64,000 nucleotides of DNA from the NCBI GenBank assembly GCA_028278205.1, contig JANQES010000039.1:1-64000 (forward strand), given 5' to 3'. The position numbers and the translations under genes are program-made. Of this stretch, positions 34,197-43,763 are shown in pieces; within the stretch, counting starts at the first letter, position 1; the number at the start of each line of letters is the position of its first letter. The stretch comes from Rhodothermales bacterium (GTDB lineage: Bacteria > Bacteroidota > Rhodothermia > Rhodothermales > Bin80). Under the pieces are notes generated by a model. It worked only from the letters and a program-made list of their open reading frames with translations. It was not told the origin of the DNA and made no database searches.

Positions 34197-37100
34197 TTAC
34201 TTGATGAGCATCATCCGTCCCGTTTTGACCATCGTGTCGGTCGCCGTCTTGGCGATCAGACGGTAGAGGTACGTACCCGAAGCCAGGCTCGAAGCATTGA
34301 CTTCGACGGTACGTGCCGCACCGGCCTCAAGCTGCTTGGCCGGCAACGTCATCACGCTACGACCCAGCATGTCGATGATCTCGACGCTGACCTCAGCCGT
34401 CTCCGGCAGGTCGAACTGGATCCGCGTAGACGGATTGAACGGGTTCGGGTAGTTGCCATTGAGCTTGAACTCGGTCGGCACTTCGGCTGCTTCTTCTTCC
34501 GCCGTGATCAACGCCGGGAAGAAACGCTGGCCGTCGGGCGCTTCGACGCCCATGATCGTCAGCAGGCCATCCGGGCCGGCGGTGCCGGCCTTTTCGCCGC
34601 GACCCGTCAGGGTCAGCAGGAAGGCGTCATCCTGACGCGACTGGAGTTCGAAGCGGAAGACATCGAGTTGCCGCGCGCCGTCGGCCGTCGTCAGTTCAAT
34701 GTTGTACCCAGCGGGTGCAAGACTGATGTAGGCGCCAACATCGTCGAAGTCGATGTTGTTGGCCAACAGGCCGATGACCGCGTTGTTGTTAACCGGGTCA
34801 AGCAGGCGGATGTCAATCGGGCCGAGATCCACGGCGCCGTGCGCGAAGAAGAACTGCATCACCGACGGGTCGTCCGAAGCCAGACGACGGCCGCTGATCA
34901 CCTCGATCTCGGTGAATACCGGCTCACCAGCCGCCGGATTCAACAGACCGTGGAGCAGGAAGTTGTAGTTCTCCTTGTTGACGACCGTGATCTGCTGCGA
35001 CACGATCGGCGCGCTGTTGTCAACGGCGTCACCGAAGGTGATGTCGATCTTGTGCGTGCCACCTTGCAGCATCAAGAACGGCGTGGCCGACTGGAACGTG
35101 AAGTCGTTCCGGTAGAGGTTGTCATCGACCCAGAGGTCGAAGCCAGCCGCCGGAGCGTCAGGCACGTTGTTGATCCACTGCACGCGCGCGATACCTTCGG
35201 TGATCGGCGGCAGGTTGATCGGGTTGATCACGAAGTCCGACGCGATACCGATGATCTGGCAATCTTCAACGTCGACACCTTCCTGCGTCAGGTTCGGGAC
35301 GCCGTTGATGTAGTCGTTGACGTTGAACGACGGATCGTCCGTAACACCCCTTTCGGTGTCATAGACACCGGCCAGACGCGGATTCGTGCAATCGCAATCC
35401 CACTGGATCAGGCGCAGGCTCTTCAGATCGAAGATGTTGGCCAGATCGTCAGCTTCGACACGGACGTTCGGGTCGAACGACGGGATGCGGTCGAACTCCA
35501 ACTGCCAGAACTGCGGCCCAATCACGTCGAGCGTGAGCGTGCCACCGCCGGCGGCATCAACCACGAGACCCGCATCGGGGAATTCGCAGTCTTCCATGAG
35601 CAGATCCTGCCGGTAGTCCACCCGCGCCAGGCTCGAACGGCCCAGGTCGTCGGGGAACTGCAGCAAGAGCGGACGGAAGAAGTCTACGTCGCGTTGGCCC
35701 ACCGGGCCGTCTTCGCGCTCTTCACCCGCCGAACCGACCGGGAAGAGGTAGCCGCCCGTGACGACACCACCCGTGGCGTTGCCGAACTCGACGCGGCGGT
35801 CAACTTCGCCGTTGACGTAGCTGTCGCGCGAACCGAGGTCCACGACACCTTCGCCACGCGCCGAGTTGTTGCGCCCGGCCAGGTCTTTCTCGATCCCCGG
35901 GTTGAGGATGATCCAGTCGTAGGCTTCGTCGGCGGTGTCGATGATGCCATGCTCGAGCGTGAGCGTGCCATCTTCGTTCTGCCAGGCGTTGCTCTGGAGT
36001 TCGATGCCGTCGTTGTCGGTGCTGCGCGAGGCCATGACCACGTCGCAGAAGAAGGCATCTTCGTCCTGACGGTGCCAGACGTTCTGCTCAATGGCGCCGA
36101 CGAAGAAGACGTTGCCGCGCAGGCCTTGCTGCTGGGCCAGGTAGTCTTGATCGTCGAAGCGGTCGCCGGTTCCATCGAACCAGTAGTCGCCGTTGAGGAA
36201 CAGGCCGCCTTTGTCACGGCCTTCGTCGTCAAGCACGCCGCACTCGCCACCGAGGAAGTAGCGGTTGCGATCTTCGGGACCACCGACCGAGCCGGTGCAG
36301 TCGCCGTCTTCGTTCGAGACTTCGTCTTCGGAGCACGAGTCGGCGTCCGGGCCGACTGTGAAGTCGCCCACGACGCTGTGCTCGCCGTTGAAGTCGAGGC
36401 TAAAGAGGCCGTCGCTGGGATCAGCAGCCACTTTGCCCGCCGCTTCGCTCGTCTCAGGAGGCGTGCAGCCCAGGCAGAAGTCACCGAAGACTTCGACGTC
36501 GCCGCCGTTGGTGAAGAATTCACCGTTTTCGATGACCATGTTGCCCGGTTCGCGCTCGAAGCCTACACGGACGGTCTGGTTGAACTCTTTCGTCGGGGCT
36601 GGCCCGATCGACGAGACGCCTGCCATCTCGAATTCGCCGTCGAACTGGTAGTAGCCACCGCCAACGTCGAGGATGTCGAGACCGTCGAGCAGGGCCACAC
36701 CACCGGCATCGCTGACGGTGAGGTCGTCGTCACCGAGGTCGGCATCGATGAACGTGAAGGTGGCCGTGCCGAGCACGTCCGGGTTGTTGGCCGGCACGTC
36801 GCCGGTGCTCGTCGAGAGCACGCCGCTGGCATCGAAGGTCTTGTGGCTGTCGTTGCCACCATCGACCTCGATGGCCGGGAAGTCGAAGCGCAGACGACTC
36901 AGGCTCGTTTCGATAAACGTAGCCGTGTCGTCGCCGCCAATGAACGCCAGCACGCCGGTGTGACTATCAGCACTCTTGGCAGCGCTCATCTTCTCGGCCT
37001 CTAGAGCAGCAATGCTCACCTGTAGGGCCGCTTTGGCCTCGTCACTGCCCGTGCGCCGGAACTCGGCAAAGGCAATCGAGACTTCCTCAGCGAGCTCTTG

Positions 37101-39710
37101 CACACGCGCGGCGGCGCCACTCTGAGCGCACGAAACGTCGTTGAGCGAGTCGCAGAGGTCAGCGTCGTTGTGGACCTCAAGAACGGTGTCGTTGTCGCTC
37201 GTAGCGTTGAGCTCAAGGCGCTGGCCTTTGATGTCGAGCGCGCCGACATTGTTGCCCAGGCCGCCCGCCGCTATCGTCGAGTCGGCACCGATGAGGAGGT
37301 TACCGTTGATCCGCGAACGGATGTCATCTTCCCGCAGCATGATGACGATTTCATCACTGCAAGCCGGGTTGATGGCTACACCGTGGATGTCAACTTCCGA
37401 AGTCTTGCGAGCAACCACGTCGGTCTCAGCCGGCGGCCAGAGCAGGCCAACCGTCCGGTCGGTGGTGCCGAAGTAGAGCAGGTCGATACCGTCGTCGCCG
37501 GCGGTGAAGTCATCGACGTGCTCACTCGGGAAGATGATCTCGCCGCGGCTACCGATCTGTTCGGGCGCCGAAACCTCACCGTCGCCGATGGCGCCGGTGG
37601 CGAGGTTGTCGAGCCGCAGCTTCGATGAACCGACGTCGAGGATACCCTGCGTCAGGGTTACTTGCGTGACGAGCGTGAAGTCTTTGCCGAGCGTGATGAC
37701 GGCGTCCGGATCGGACATGAAGACTTCGAGTTCGTCGAGTTCAAGCCGATCACCGAGGCCGACCTCGCCCGATGCCGGGCCGAGGATCTCGTCGCCGGTG
37801 AAGTGCGGGATCGAACCCGTATACTTCACTTTGCGCGGCGTGTGCTCAACGTCGTCGCTGAGGTAAGCGCGATCCGAGTCGCCGGCGTCGAGCACGCCGT
37901 CGCCGTCGGCATCACGGTTGATCACCACGGTGGCGCCTTCGCCGCGCGTGGTGCCGCTGTTGGCGTCGAGCAGGCCGTTGGTGATGAAGCGGCCCGAGAT
38001 GACCTCCAGCGACGTGTCGATCAGGAACGAGGCCGAAGCCAGATCGATCTCGACGTCATCGCTGCCACTGTCCTTATTGACCTGCACGCTCTGGATATCG
38101 AGCGTCGTGTTGTAGAGCAGATTCTGATCGGTGCCGCCCGTGAAGAGCACCTTGTTGCCGCGCGAGAACTGGTCGTAGTCCGCGCAGAGGTTGCCAACCG
38201 GGAAGGCGTCAGCCGGATCGCAGAGGGTAAAGATCGGCGACTCGTCAAAGGCGAAGTTGCCCTGGTACGCCACGTTGTGGAAGAAGTTGAAGCAGCCCAG
38301 GTAGATGCCTACGACACCGTCCGAGGTAAACGTCTCGACGACGGTCGAGAACGGGTTCGGATCGTCGGCAGCCACTTTGGCGGACGCTTCCGGCGGCACA
38401 CCCTGGACGTCCGGATCGGCATCGCCCATGAACCAGACACCCTCGACGCAGTCCACCGTGGACGGGTCGTCGGTGTTGGTCGTGATGAGCTGCTCGCCGA
38501 TTTCGACCGCCGAGAAGAAGTAGACACCGCTCTCGTTGCCGGTGAAGCCGGAGCCCGTGTCGCAGTCGCCGTCAGCCGGGAAGGTCTCTTTGCCGGGACC
38601 GTTGACCTCCAGGTTCGAAGTCATCTCGGTGAGCGACCAGAACTCGGTGCGCGCGCCGAAGACGTCCGAATCGTTCTGGAACGTGCCGTTATGCACGGTC
38701 GCCTCGCGGACGTAGAGGTTGCCCGCGTGGTTGAACGAGATGCCACCGGAGCCGATCTCATTGAGGTCGATACAGACACCGGCATCGGTGTCTTTGTCGA
38801 AGGCCATGTTGAGGTTGCCGTCGCCTTCGATCAGGTAGCAGTCTTCGAAATTGTTCGGCGGACCACCCAGAGCAGCCGGATCGACGGAGATGAAGAACGT
38901 GCCGTCGCCCGTGACCACGGCGCCAGCGCCAATCTCAACACCACCGTCTTCGGGGTCGTTGGTCGGCCCAATCATGTGGAGGTTGTTGTCCAACATGTCG
39001 AGCACGCCGTTGAGCACCTCTAGTCGGTTCAGGATAAACAGGTCCGACTCGTCGTCGATCTGACACTGGTCCCTGACGGTCACCCTCCCGCCGATCTTAT
39101 CGACACGCAGGTTTTCGATGGTGCCCACCTTCGGCGAAGCGCCGGGGCATCCCGCCGACGGGTCGCCGAGCTGGATGAAGTGGGATCCGGTGTTGGCCGA
39201 GAAGACCAGGAAGCCACCCGAACCTAAGACCGAAGCGCCCTGACGCAGTTCGATGCGTCCGGGCTGGCCGACGTAATCGAGTTGGACGTTGTCGAAGATG
39301 TTGATGAAGTCGTTCTGACCGATGACAACGTCACCAGCGATCTCGACGATACCATCAACGCCCGTCACCGGACCCGGAAGGGTGTAGGTGTCGAGGTTGA
39401 TCGGCTCGTTGACGCGAGCCGCGCCGACGAGGTCCGCGTCGACACCCGAGAAGTTGACCGTGCCGCCGCTCTGCGGCAACAACGCCACGACATCCTCCGG
39501 GTTGGCGTTGCCGCCCCCGTCGGTGGCGTCCATAACGGCGCCAGCCAGGTTACACGGATCGGTTGCTACGTGGCAGTCTCCGTCGGCCGTGTAGTCCTTG
39601 CCCGTAGGCGAGGCATAGTTGGCCTGTGCCCATGCATTACCGACCGAGAAGGCGGTAAACAAGAGCAGTACTGCACCGAGACGCAGCAGTTGGGTTGTAA
39701 GTTTGTTCAT
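34197..39710 (-). CDS. Very large secreted T9SS cargo protein
   Basis: 1,837 residues from ATG 39710, with GGAGGA at 39721-39726 ten bases upstream. ATG 39728 would place the Shine-Dalgarno site inside the gene. The signal peptide ends near NAWAQA. The long middle is a series of beta-rich segments with repeated YFLGGECGVLDDEGRDKGG-like and QDEDAFFCDVVMASRS blocks shared with the 1,028-residue protein at 6.7 kb. Near residue 1510 comes RVQWINNVPDAPAAGFDLWVD, a DUF4397-like region. The C-terminus is a type-A sorting domain (LNGNYPNPFNPST, DMLGRSVMTLP, ASGTYLYRLIAKT). Probably surface-attached; its function is unknown. A codon-rich antisense frame is a shadow. Confidence 0.9.
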   Translation of the reverse strand: MNKLTTQLLRLGAVLLLFTAFSVGNAWAQANYASPTGKDYTADGDCHVATDPCNLAGAVMDATDGGGNANPEDVVALLPQSGGTVNFSGVDADLVGAARVNEPINLDTYTLPGPVTGVDGIVEIAGDVVIGQNDFINIFDNVQLDYVGQPGRIELRQGASVLGSGGFLVFSANTGSHFIQLGDPSAGCPGASPKVGTIENLRVDKIGGRVTVRDQCQIDDESDLFILNRLEVLNGVLDMLDNNLHMIGPTNDPEDGGVEIGAGAVVTGDGTFFISVDPAALGGPPNNFEDCYLIEGDGNLNMAFDKDTDAGVCIDLNEIGSGGISFNHAGNLYVREATVHNGTFQNDSDVFGARTEFWSLTEMTSNLEVNGPGKETFPADGDCDTGSGFTGNESGVYFFSAVEIGEQLITTNTDDPSTVDCVEGVWFMGDADPDVQGVPPEASAKVAADDPNPFSTVVETFTSDGVVGIYLGCFNFFHNVAYQGNFAFDESPIFTLCDPADAFPVGNLCADYDQFSRGNKVLFTGGTDQNLLYNTTLDIQSVQVNKDSGSDDVEIDLASASFLIDTSLEVISGRFITNGLLDANSGTTRGEGATVVINRDADGDGVLDAGDSDRAYLSDDVEHTPRKVKYTGSIPHFTGDEILGPASGEVGLGDRLELDELEVFMSDPDAVITLGKDFTLVTQVTLTQGILDVGSSKLRLDNLATGAIGDGEVSAPEQIGSRGEIIFPSEHVDDFTAGDDGIDLLYFGTTDRTVGLLWPPAETDVVARKTSEVDIHGVAINPACSDEIVIMLREDDIRSRINGNLLIGADSTIAAGGLGNNVGALDIKGQRLELNATSDNDTVLEVHNDADLCDSLNDVSCAQSGAAARVQELAEEVSIAFAEFRRTGSDEAKAALQVSIAALEAEKMSAAKSADSHTGVLAFIGGDDTATFIETSLSRLRFDFPAIEVDGGNDSHKTFDASGVLSTSTGDVPANNPDVLGTATFTFIDADLGDDDLTVSDAGGVALLDGLDILDVGGGYYQFDGEFEMAGVSSIGPAPTKEFNQTVRVGFEREPGNMVIENGEFFTNGGDVEVFGDFCLGCTPPETSEAAGKVAADPSDGLFSLDFNGEHSVVGDFTVGPDADSCSEDEVSNEDGDCTGSVGGPEDRNRYFLGGECGVLDDEGRDKGGLFLNGDYWFDGTGDRFDDQDYLAQQQGLRGNVFFVGAIEQNVWHRQDEDAFFCDVVMASRSTDNDGIELQSNAWQNEDGTLTLEHGIIDTADEAYDWIILNPGIEKDLAGRNNSARGEGVVDLGSRDSYVNGEVDRRVEFGNATGGVVTGGYLFPVGSAGEEREDGPVGQRDVDFFRPLLLQFPDDLGRSSLARVDYRQDLLMEDCEFPDAGLVVDAAGGGTLTLDVIGPQFWQLEFDRIPSFDPNVRVEADDLANIFDLKSLRLIQWDCDCTNPRLAGVYDTERGVTDDPSFNVNDYINGVPNLTQEGVDVEDCQIIGIASDFVINPINLPPITEGIARVQWINNVPDAPAAGFDLWVDDNLYRNDFTFQSATPFLMLQGGTHKIDITFGDAVDNSAPIVSQQITVVNKENYNFLLHGLLNPAAGEPVFTEIEVISGRRLASDDPSVMQFFFAHGAVDLGPIDIRLLDPVNNNAVIGLLANNIDFDDVGAYISLAPAGYNIELTTADGARQLDVFRFELQSRQDDAFLLTLTGRGEKAGTAGPDGLLTIMGVEAPDGQRFFPALITAEEEAAEVPTEFKLNGNYPNPFNPSTRIQFDLPETAEVSVEIIDMLGRSVMTLPAKQLEAGAARTVEVNASSLASGTYLYRLIAKTATDTMVKTGRMMLIK

Positions 39711-40277
39711 TGTGGAAGTCTCCTCCATCTCAGTTTGTGAGGATACGGTTTTGGTTCAAGTGTGCGAGGGTGATGCCCACCCGGCGCCGAAAACCAGACG
39801 GCGTCGCGGGCAGCGTGCGTTTGGTGTGTTTCCAAGTTTTGGTGAGTGGATGGCGCGAAACACGGAAAACCCCGCCGTGATGGTGGTTTCCGGCGAGGCA
39901 GCCTTGTGTGCATTTATCCTCTACTACACAGCAAGGTCTGGGTATATGCAATCGAGGATACAAAAAATTTGTATCCCGACACAGACTTCAGGACCCTACT
40001 ACAACGGAAAAGCCCCTGCATCAGTATAGGGAATACAAAAAACGATTCCCACGGTTACAACAGGGACCTTCAGAACAACAAGGCACGCCGGCACAGAAAA
40101 GCCACTACCTCCGGCGTCCAAACGCACAGGGGATGCCTCCTATATTAGCTCCCGAAACTACATGCCTACAAATCCATTGTCAAGCATTTAATGGAAAACA
40201 CATTAGGCCGTTACGAATTGGTCATCCGTCATCGGTCATCGGCCAGCGGAAAATTTTATTAAGAAAGTCCCAAAAAA
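39711..40277. other. Intergenic region upstream of the large cargo gene
   Basis: 567 bases with no convincing gene. GGATACAAA at 39956-39964 and TTTGTATCC at 39968-39976 form a 9-bp perfect hairpin, with a weaker copy of the GATACAAAAAA motif near 40030. A single-arm GGTCATC array lies at 40218-40241. The promoter of the large gene should be in the right-hand end of the 5' flank, but I could not place it. Confidence 0.5.
40218..40241. repeat. Heptamer array, word GGTCATC, single arm
   Basis: GGTCATC, CGTCATC and GGTCATC in tandem, with no complementary arm nearby. Same word as 13012 and 50408. Confidence 0.65.
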
Positions 40278-41063
40278 TCACCGTTCAAACCGGCTCTGAC
40301 GCGCGGCCCTATACGCGCGCGCGCGTACATCATAAAGGCGTTCTTCTATCGTAAAGCCCCCGGGAGCGATTTCGACGACGTTGTAATAATTCTGGCCAAG
40401 CTGCGGTTCGCGCCACCGATTGCACGTTGCCGTACCCGCGCTCGCGACGACAATCCGCCGCCCCGGCTCGACGGCTTCGACGCGCGAGACGTGCAGATGT
40501 CCACACAAAATTAAATCGACGCCGGCTTCGATGGCTGCCTTCAGGGCCGGGCGCGCCCGGCGGGCCACGGCGTACTTGCCCAGCGCTTCGAGCCGGGTCA
40601 GGTGATGGTGAATTACCAGAATCTTAAACGCGTCGTCGCGCTGATTCTTGAAAAAGGAGACGATACGCTCGCGGGCGCCGGCGCCAACCCACCCGCCTTT
40701 GATCGTCCAGCCGTAAGCCGAGTTGATGCCCAGCACGGCCACGGCGTCGCTCTCGTACACCGGCGATAGATCCTCGGAAACGTACTGGCAGTACCGGCGC
40801 AAGGGCCGGAACATGCGCAAGAACGGACGATGCCACCACGCATAGACATCGTGGTTGCCCGGCACCACGAGCACCGGCGCGGCAAAGGCGTCGAGCATCG
40901 CCACGGCTTCTTCGAACTGCCAGGGCCGCGCCCGCTGCGTCAAGTCTCCGCTGGCAATGACAAGATCGACCGCCAACGCATTGACCTCTTCCACCAACAC
41001 CTCGACGATCTCAGGATAAGCAATCCGGCCAAAATGAATGTCGGAGAGATGGGCAATTTTCAT
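40278..41063 (-). CDS. Calcineurin-like metallophosphoesterase
   Basis: 261 residues. Two-metal motifs are intact: LSDIHFG (Asp 7, His 9), ASGDLTQR near 38-45, PGNHDVY near 70-76, VIHHHLTR near 150-157 and GHLHVSR near 189-195. The family hydrolyses phosphomonoesters or phosphodiesters, for example cyclic nucleotides or lipid-linked pyrophosphates. Which substrate it uses is unknown. Cytoplasmic. A GTCATT mosaic element starts right at its 5' end. Confidence 0.88.
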   Translation of the reverse strand: MKIAHLSDIHFGRIAYPEIVEVLVEEVNALAVDLVIASGDLTQRARPWQFEEAVAMLDAFAAPVLVVPGNHDVYAWWHRPFLRMFRPLRRYCQYVSEDLSPVYESDAVAVLGINSAYGWTIKGGWVGAGARERIVSFFKNQRDDAFKILVIHHHLTRLEALGKYAVARRARPALKAAIEAGVDLILCGHLHVSRVEAVEPGRRIVVASAGTATCNRWREPQLGQNYYNVVEIAPGGFTIEERLYDVRARAYRAARQSRFER

Positions 41064-41068
41064 GTGCT

Positions 41069-41225
41069 CGCGGTGCTCGCGTCATGTGCCCCGCGTCATT
41101 TGCACGCGTCGCGTGCGTCAATTGCGCCTTCGGCGCGTCATTCATTGTCACGTTTCACCCAAGACAATAAATGGCAGCGAGCGATAGCGAGCGCAATGAC
41201 GCAAAGCAAATGACTACGAATGACC
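41069..41225. repeat. GTCATT mosaic element, second copy
   Basis: GTCATGTGCC, GTCATTTGCACGCG and GTCAATTGCGCC words alternate with GC palindromes (GCACGCGTCGCGTGC, GCGCCTTCGGCGC). The core carries a TTGTCACGTTTCACCCAAG stretch followed by ACAATAAATG, shared with 19085-19275. The right half uses AGCGAGCGATAGCGAGCG and AATGAC. It lies between the 5' end of the phosphoesterase gene and the 3' end of pdhC. Confidence 0.85.
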
Positions 41226-41242
41226 TCCTATATATAAGGTCA

Positions 41243-42571
41243 TCAGAGCAGCAGATTCAGCGGCTCTTCGAGATAATGCCGGAGGGTTTGGAGGAATTGC
41301 GCCCCCGTGGCGCCGTCTACGACACGGTGATCGCACGAGAGCGTGACCTTCATCCGTTTGCCCGGCACGATCTCGCCGTCTTTGACCACGGGCACGTCGC
41401 GGATGGCCCCGATGGCGAGGATGCAGGCGTTGGGCGGGTTGATGATGGCCGTGAACTCTTCGATGCCGAACATGCCCAGGTTGCTGGTGGTGAAGGTCGA
41501 GCCGGCCATCTCGTCGGGTTGAAGTTTGCGCTCGCGTGCTCGCGCGGCCAGCGCGCGGGTCTCCGCAGCCAATTCGGCCAGCCCCTTGCGGTCGGCGTTG
41601 CGCAGCACCGGCGTCACCAATCCTTCATCGACGGCTACCGCCACGCCGATGTGTATGTAGTTGTAGCGCCGGATCTCGCCGTCGTCGGCCATGTACGAGG
41701 CGTTGACCTGCGGATGCTGCCGCAACGCCACGGCGCACGCTTTGGTGATCAGGTCGTTGTAAGAAATTTTCTGCGTGCCCTGCTCCTCGGCCTGCGCGTT
41801 GATTTTCTGACGCACGGCGATAGCCCGCTCCATCTCAAGGTCGATGGTCAGGTAGAAATGCGGCGCGGTGTATTTGCTCTCGGCCAACCGCCGGGCGATA
41901 GCTTTGCGCATCTGAGAAATCCGCACCGACTCGTAGCCTTCTTCTGCGACGACCGGCGTCGGGGCTCTGGCAGGAGCAGGCGCCGGTTTGGGCGCGCGGG
42001 CCGGAGCCGGGGCAACCGCCGGAGGCGGCGCAGGCGCCTGCGCCGGAGCGGCGGGCGCGGCCATCCCTTGCGCCAGCATAGCCTCGATGTCGCGCTTGAT
42101 GATGCGTCCTTCGGGACCGCTGCCCCGCACCGTCCGCAGGTCGAGGCCGTGGTCGATAGCCAGTTTGCGTGCCAGCGGCGAAGCCTTGACGCGGCCCACA
42201 GCTTCGGTGGGGGCGCCGTCGCCGGAGGGCGCTGCTGCCGAGGGTTGGGCGGCCTCGGCAGAGGCTTCGGGCGCAAGCGAGGCGCCGTCGCCGCCCTGCC
42301 CGTACTGCGCCAGCACCGCAGCCGCATCTTCGCCCGCCTTGCCCAGCACCGCGATCAGGCCCCCGATAGGGATGGCATCACCTTCTTCGACGACTTTCTT
42401 GAGCAAGACGCCGTCGTCATAGGCTTCGACGTCCATCGTCGCCTTGTCCGTCTCCACCTGGGCAATCACATCGCCGGCAGAGATCGCATCGCCTTCTTCG
42501 GCCATCCAGGCCACCAACACGCCCTCCTCCATCGTGTCGGTCATCTTGGGCATTTCAACCGCTATAGCCAT
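41243..42571 (-). CDS. pdhC: Pyruvate dehydrogenase complex E2, dihydrolipoamide acetyltransferase
   Basis: 442 residues. The lipoyl domain spans about 1-80 with lipoyl lysine 43 in VETDKATMDVEAYDDG. An Ala/Pro-rich linker leads to the E1/E3-binding domain at about 127-165 (ASPLARKLAIDHGLDLRTVR, GSGPEGRIIKRDIEAML). A second Ala/Pro linker follows. The catalytic domain begins near 215 (VRISQMRKAIARRLAESKYT) and ends with SCDHRVVDGATGAQFLQTL, which has the HRxxDG motif. It transfers acetyl groups to CoA. It is the last gene of a pdhA-pdhB-pdhC cluster; no E3 gene is in the window. An inverted repeat touches its ATG. Confidence 0.95.
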   Translation of the reverse strand: MAIAVEMPKMTDTMEEGVLVAWMAEEGDAISAGDVIAQVETDKATMDVEAYDDGVLLKKVVEEGDAIPIGGLIAVLGKAGEDAAAVLAQYGQGGDGASLAPEASAEAAQPSAAAPSGDGAPTEAVGRVKASPLARKLAIDHGLDLRTVRGSGPEGRIIKRDIEAMLAQGMAAPAAPAQAPAPPPAVAPAPARAPKPAPAPARAPTPVVAEEGYESVRISQMRKAIARRLAESKYTAPHFYLTIDLEMERAIAVRQKINAQAEEQGTQKISYNDLITKACAVALRQHPQVNASYMADDGEIRRYNYIHIGVAVAVDEGLVTPVLRNADRKGLAELAAETRALAARARERKLQPDEMAGSTFTTSNLGMFGIEEFTAIINPPNACILAIGAIRDVPVVKDGEIVPGKRMKVTLSCDHRVVDGATGAQFLQTLRHYLEEPLNLLL

Positions 42572-42675
42572 TTTAGATTTTGGATTTTGGATTGCCGATT
42601 TACTCGCGTGAGCCTTCGGTTTCGGGTTGATGAGACTTCGGATCCGGATGCGCGTCCAAAATCCAAAATCTAAAA
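42571..42675. repeat. 21-bp perfect inverted repeat of AATCCAA word between pdhB and pdhC
   Basis: Arms 42571-42591 and 42655-42675, exact complements beginning TTTTAGATTTTGGATTTTGG. The left arm includes the A of the pdhC ATG, so there is no room for an ordinary ribosome binding site. The right arm ends nine bases from the pdhB stop. Confidence 0.9.
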
Positions 42676-42683
42676 ATCGAAAA

Positions 42684-43667
42684 TCAGTCGAGGTACATAA
42701 CCTTGCGGCAGGCGCGGTAGGTGTCCTCGGCGCTGGGCATGTAGTATTCCATCAGGTTTTTGGCGTAGGGTGCCGGCACGTCTTTGGCCGTCACCCGCAT
42801 GATGGGCGCGTCGAGGTCGTCGAAGCAGCGGCTCTGGATCTGGAACGCGATCTCAGACGAGACGCTGGCAAACGGATTGCTCTCATCGACGATGACGAGG
42901 CGGTTGGTCTTCTTGACCGACGCAACGACGGTGTCCCAGTCGAAAGGCCGGATCGTGCGCGGGTCGATGACCTCGGCGGCGTAGCCGTCGGCGGCGAGCA
43001 TCTCGGCGGCTTCCATCGCGCGCCAGTAGCTCTTGTTGTGGCCGACGATGGTCACGGCGTCGCCTTCGCGGGCGATGCGCGCCTTGCCGATGGGGATCGT
43101 GTAATCTTCCTCGTCCGAGACCTCGCCGCGCATCCCGTACATAAATTCGCTTTCGAGAAAGATGACCGGGTCGTCGTCGCGGATGGCCGATTTGAGCAGG
43201 CCCTTGGCGTCGTCCGGGTTCGAGATCGAAATCACCTTCAGGCCGGGGAACTGGCTGTAGATGGACTCGACCGACGTGTTGTGCGTAGCCGCAAGCTGAC
43301 CGGCAGCACCGTTAGGCCCTCGGAAGACGATGGGAAACTTGAACTGGCCGCCGGACATGTACCGGATCTTCGCCGCGTTGTTGATGATCTGGTCGATAGC
43401 GACGAAAGCGAAGTTCCACGTCATGAACTCGATGATGGGCCGCAGCCCGTTCATGGCCGCGCCGATGCCCAGGCCGGCAAACCCGTTTTCGCTGATCGGC
43501 GTGTCGATGACGCGCTTTTCGCCGAAGCGCGCGAGCATGCCTTCGCTGACTTTGTAGGCGCCGTTGTACTGCGCCACCTCCTCGCCCATCAAAAAGATGT
43601 CCTCGTCGCGGTCCATCTCTTCAACCATCGCCGCGCGGATGGCCTCGCGCAATTGAAGCTGTGCCAT
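42684..43667 (-). CDS. pdhB: Pyruvate dehydrogenase complex E1 component, beta subunit
   Basis: 327 residues, the family length. It opens AQLQLREAIRAAMVEEMDRD, then DEDIFLMGEEVAQYNGAYKV. The alpha2beta2 E1 features include FMTWNFAFVAIDQIINNAAK and the C-terminal transketolase domain (VTIVGHNKSYWRAMEAAEML, VIDPRTIRPFDWDTV). Together with the alpha subunit it decarboxylates pyruvate on thiamine diphosphate and acetylates the lipoyl arm of E2. Between it and pdhA is a TCGAATG array. Confidence 0.94.
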   Translation of the reverse strand: MAQLQLREAIRAAMVEEMDRDEDIFLMGEEVAQYNGAYKVSEGMLARFGEKRVIDTPISENGFAGLGIGAAMNGLRPIIEFMTWNFAFVAIDQIINNAAKIRYMSGGQFKFPIVFRGPNGAAGQLAATHNTSVESIYSQFPGLKVISISNPDDAKGLLKSAIRDDDPVIFLESEFMYGMRGEVSDEEDYTIPIGKARIAREGDAVTIVGHNKSYWRAMEAAEMLAADGYAAEVIDPRTIRPFDWDTVVASVKKTNRLVIVDESNPFASVSSEIAFQIQSRCFDDLDAPIMRVTAKDVPAPYAKNLMEYYMPSAEDTYRACRKVMYLD

Positions 43668-43753
43668 TGTCGAATGTCGAATGTTGAGTGTCGAATGAAT
43701 GACGAAGGCCGACCTGACTTATTCGATATTCGTCATTCGAAATTCGTCCTTCG
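43668..43753. repeat. Heptamer inverted array, word GTCGAAT/TTGAGTG, between pdhA and pdhB
   Basis: Left units TGTCGAATGTCGAATG and on, 43668-43708; right units TTCGATATTCGTCATTCG, 43719-43753, which pair with them imperfectly. It starts on the base next to the pdhB ATG and ends 10 bases before the pdhA stop codon. Related single-arm word at 57095-57119. Confidence 0.85.
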
Positions 43754-43763
43754 TTTCGCGCCC

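Noticed and set aside
34188-37004. A 938-codon open frame on the plus strand
   Set aside because: It is antisense to the large T9SS cargo. The minus-strand protein has a signal peptide, repeats and a sorting tail; the plus frame has no recognisable family. High-GC third positions keep antisense frames open.
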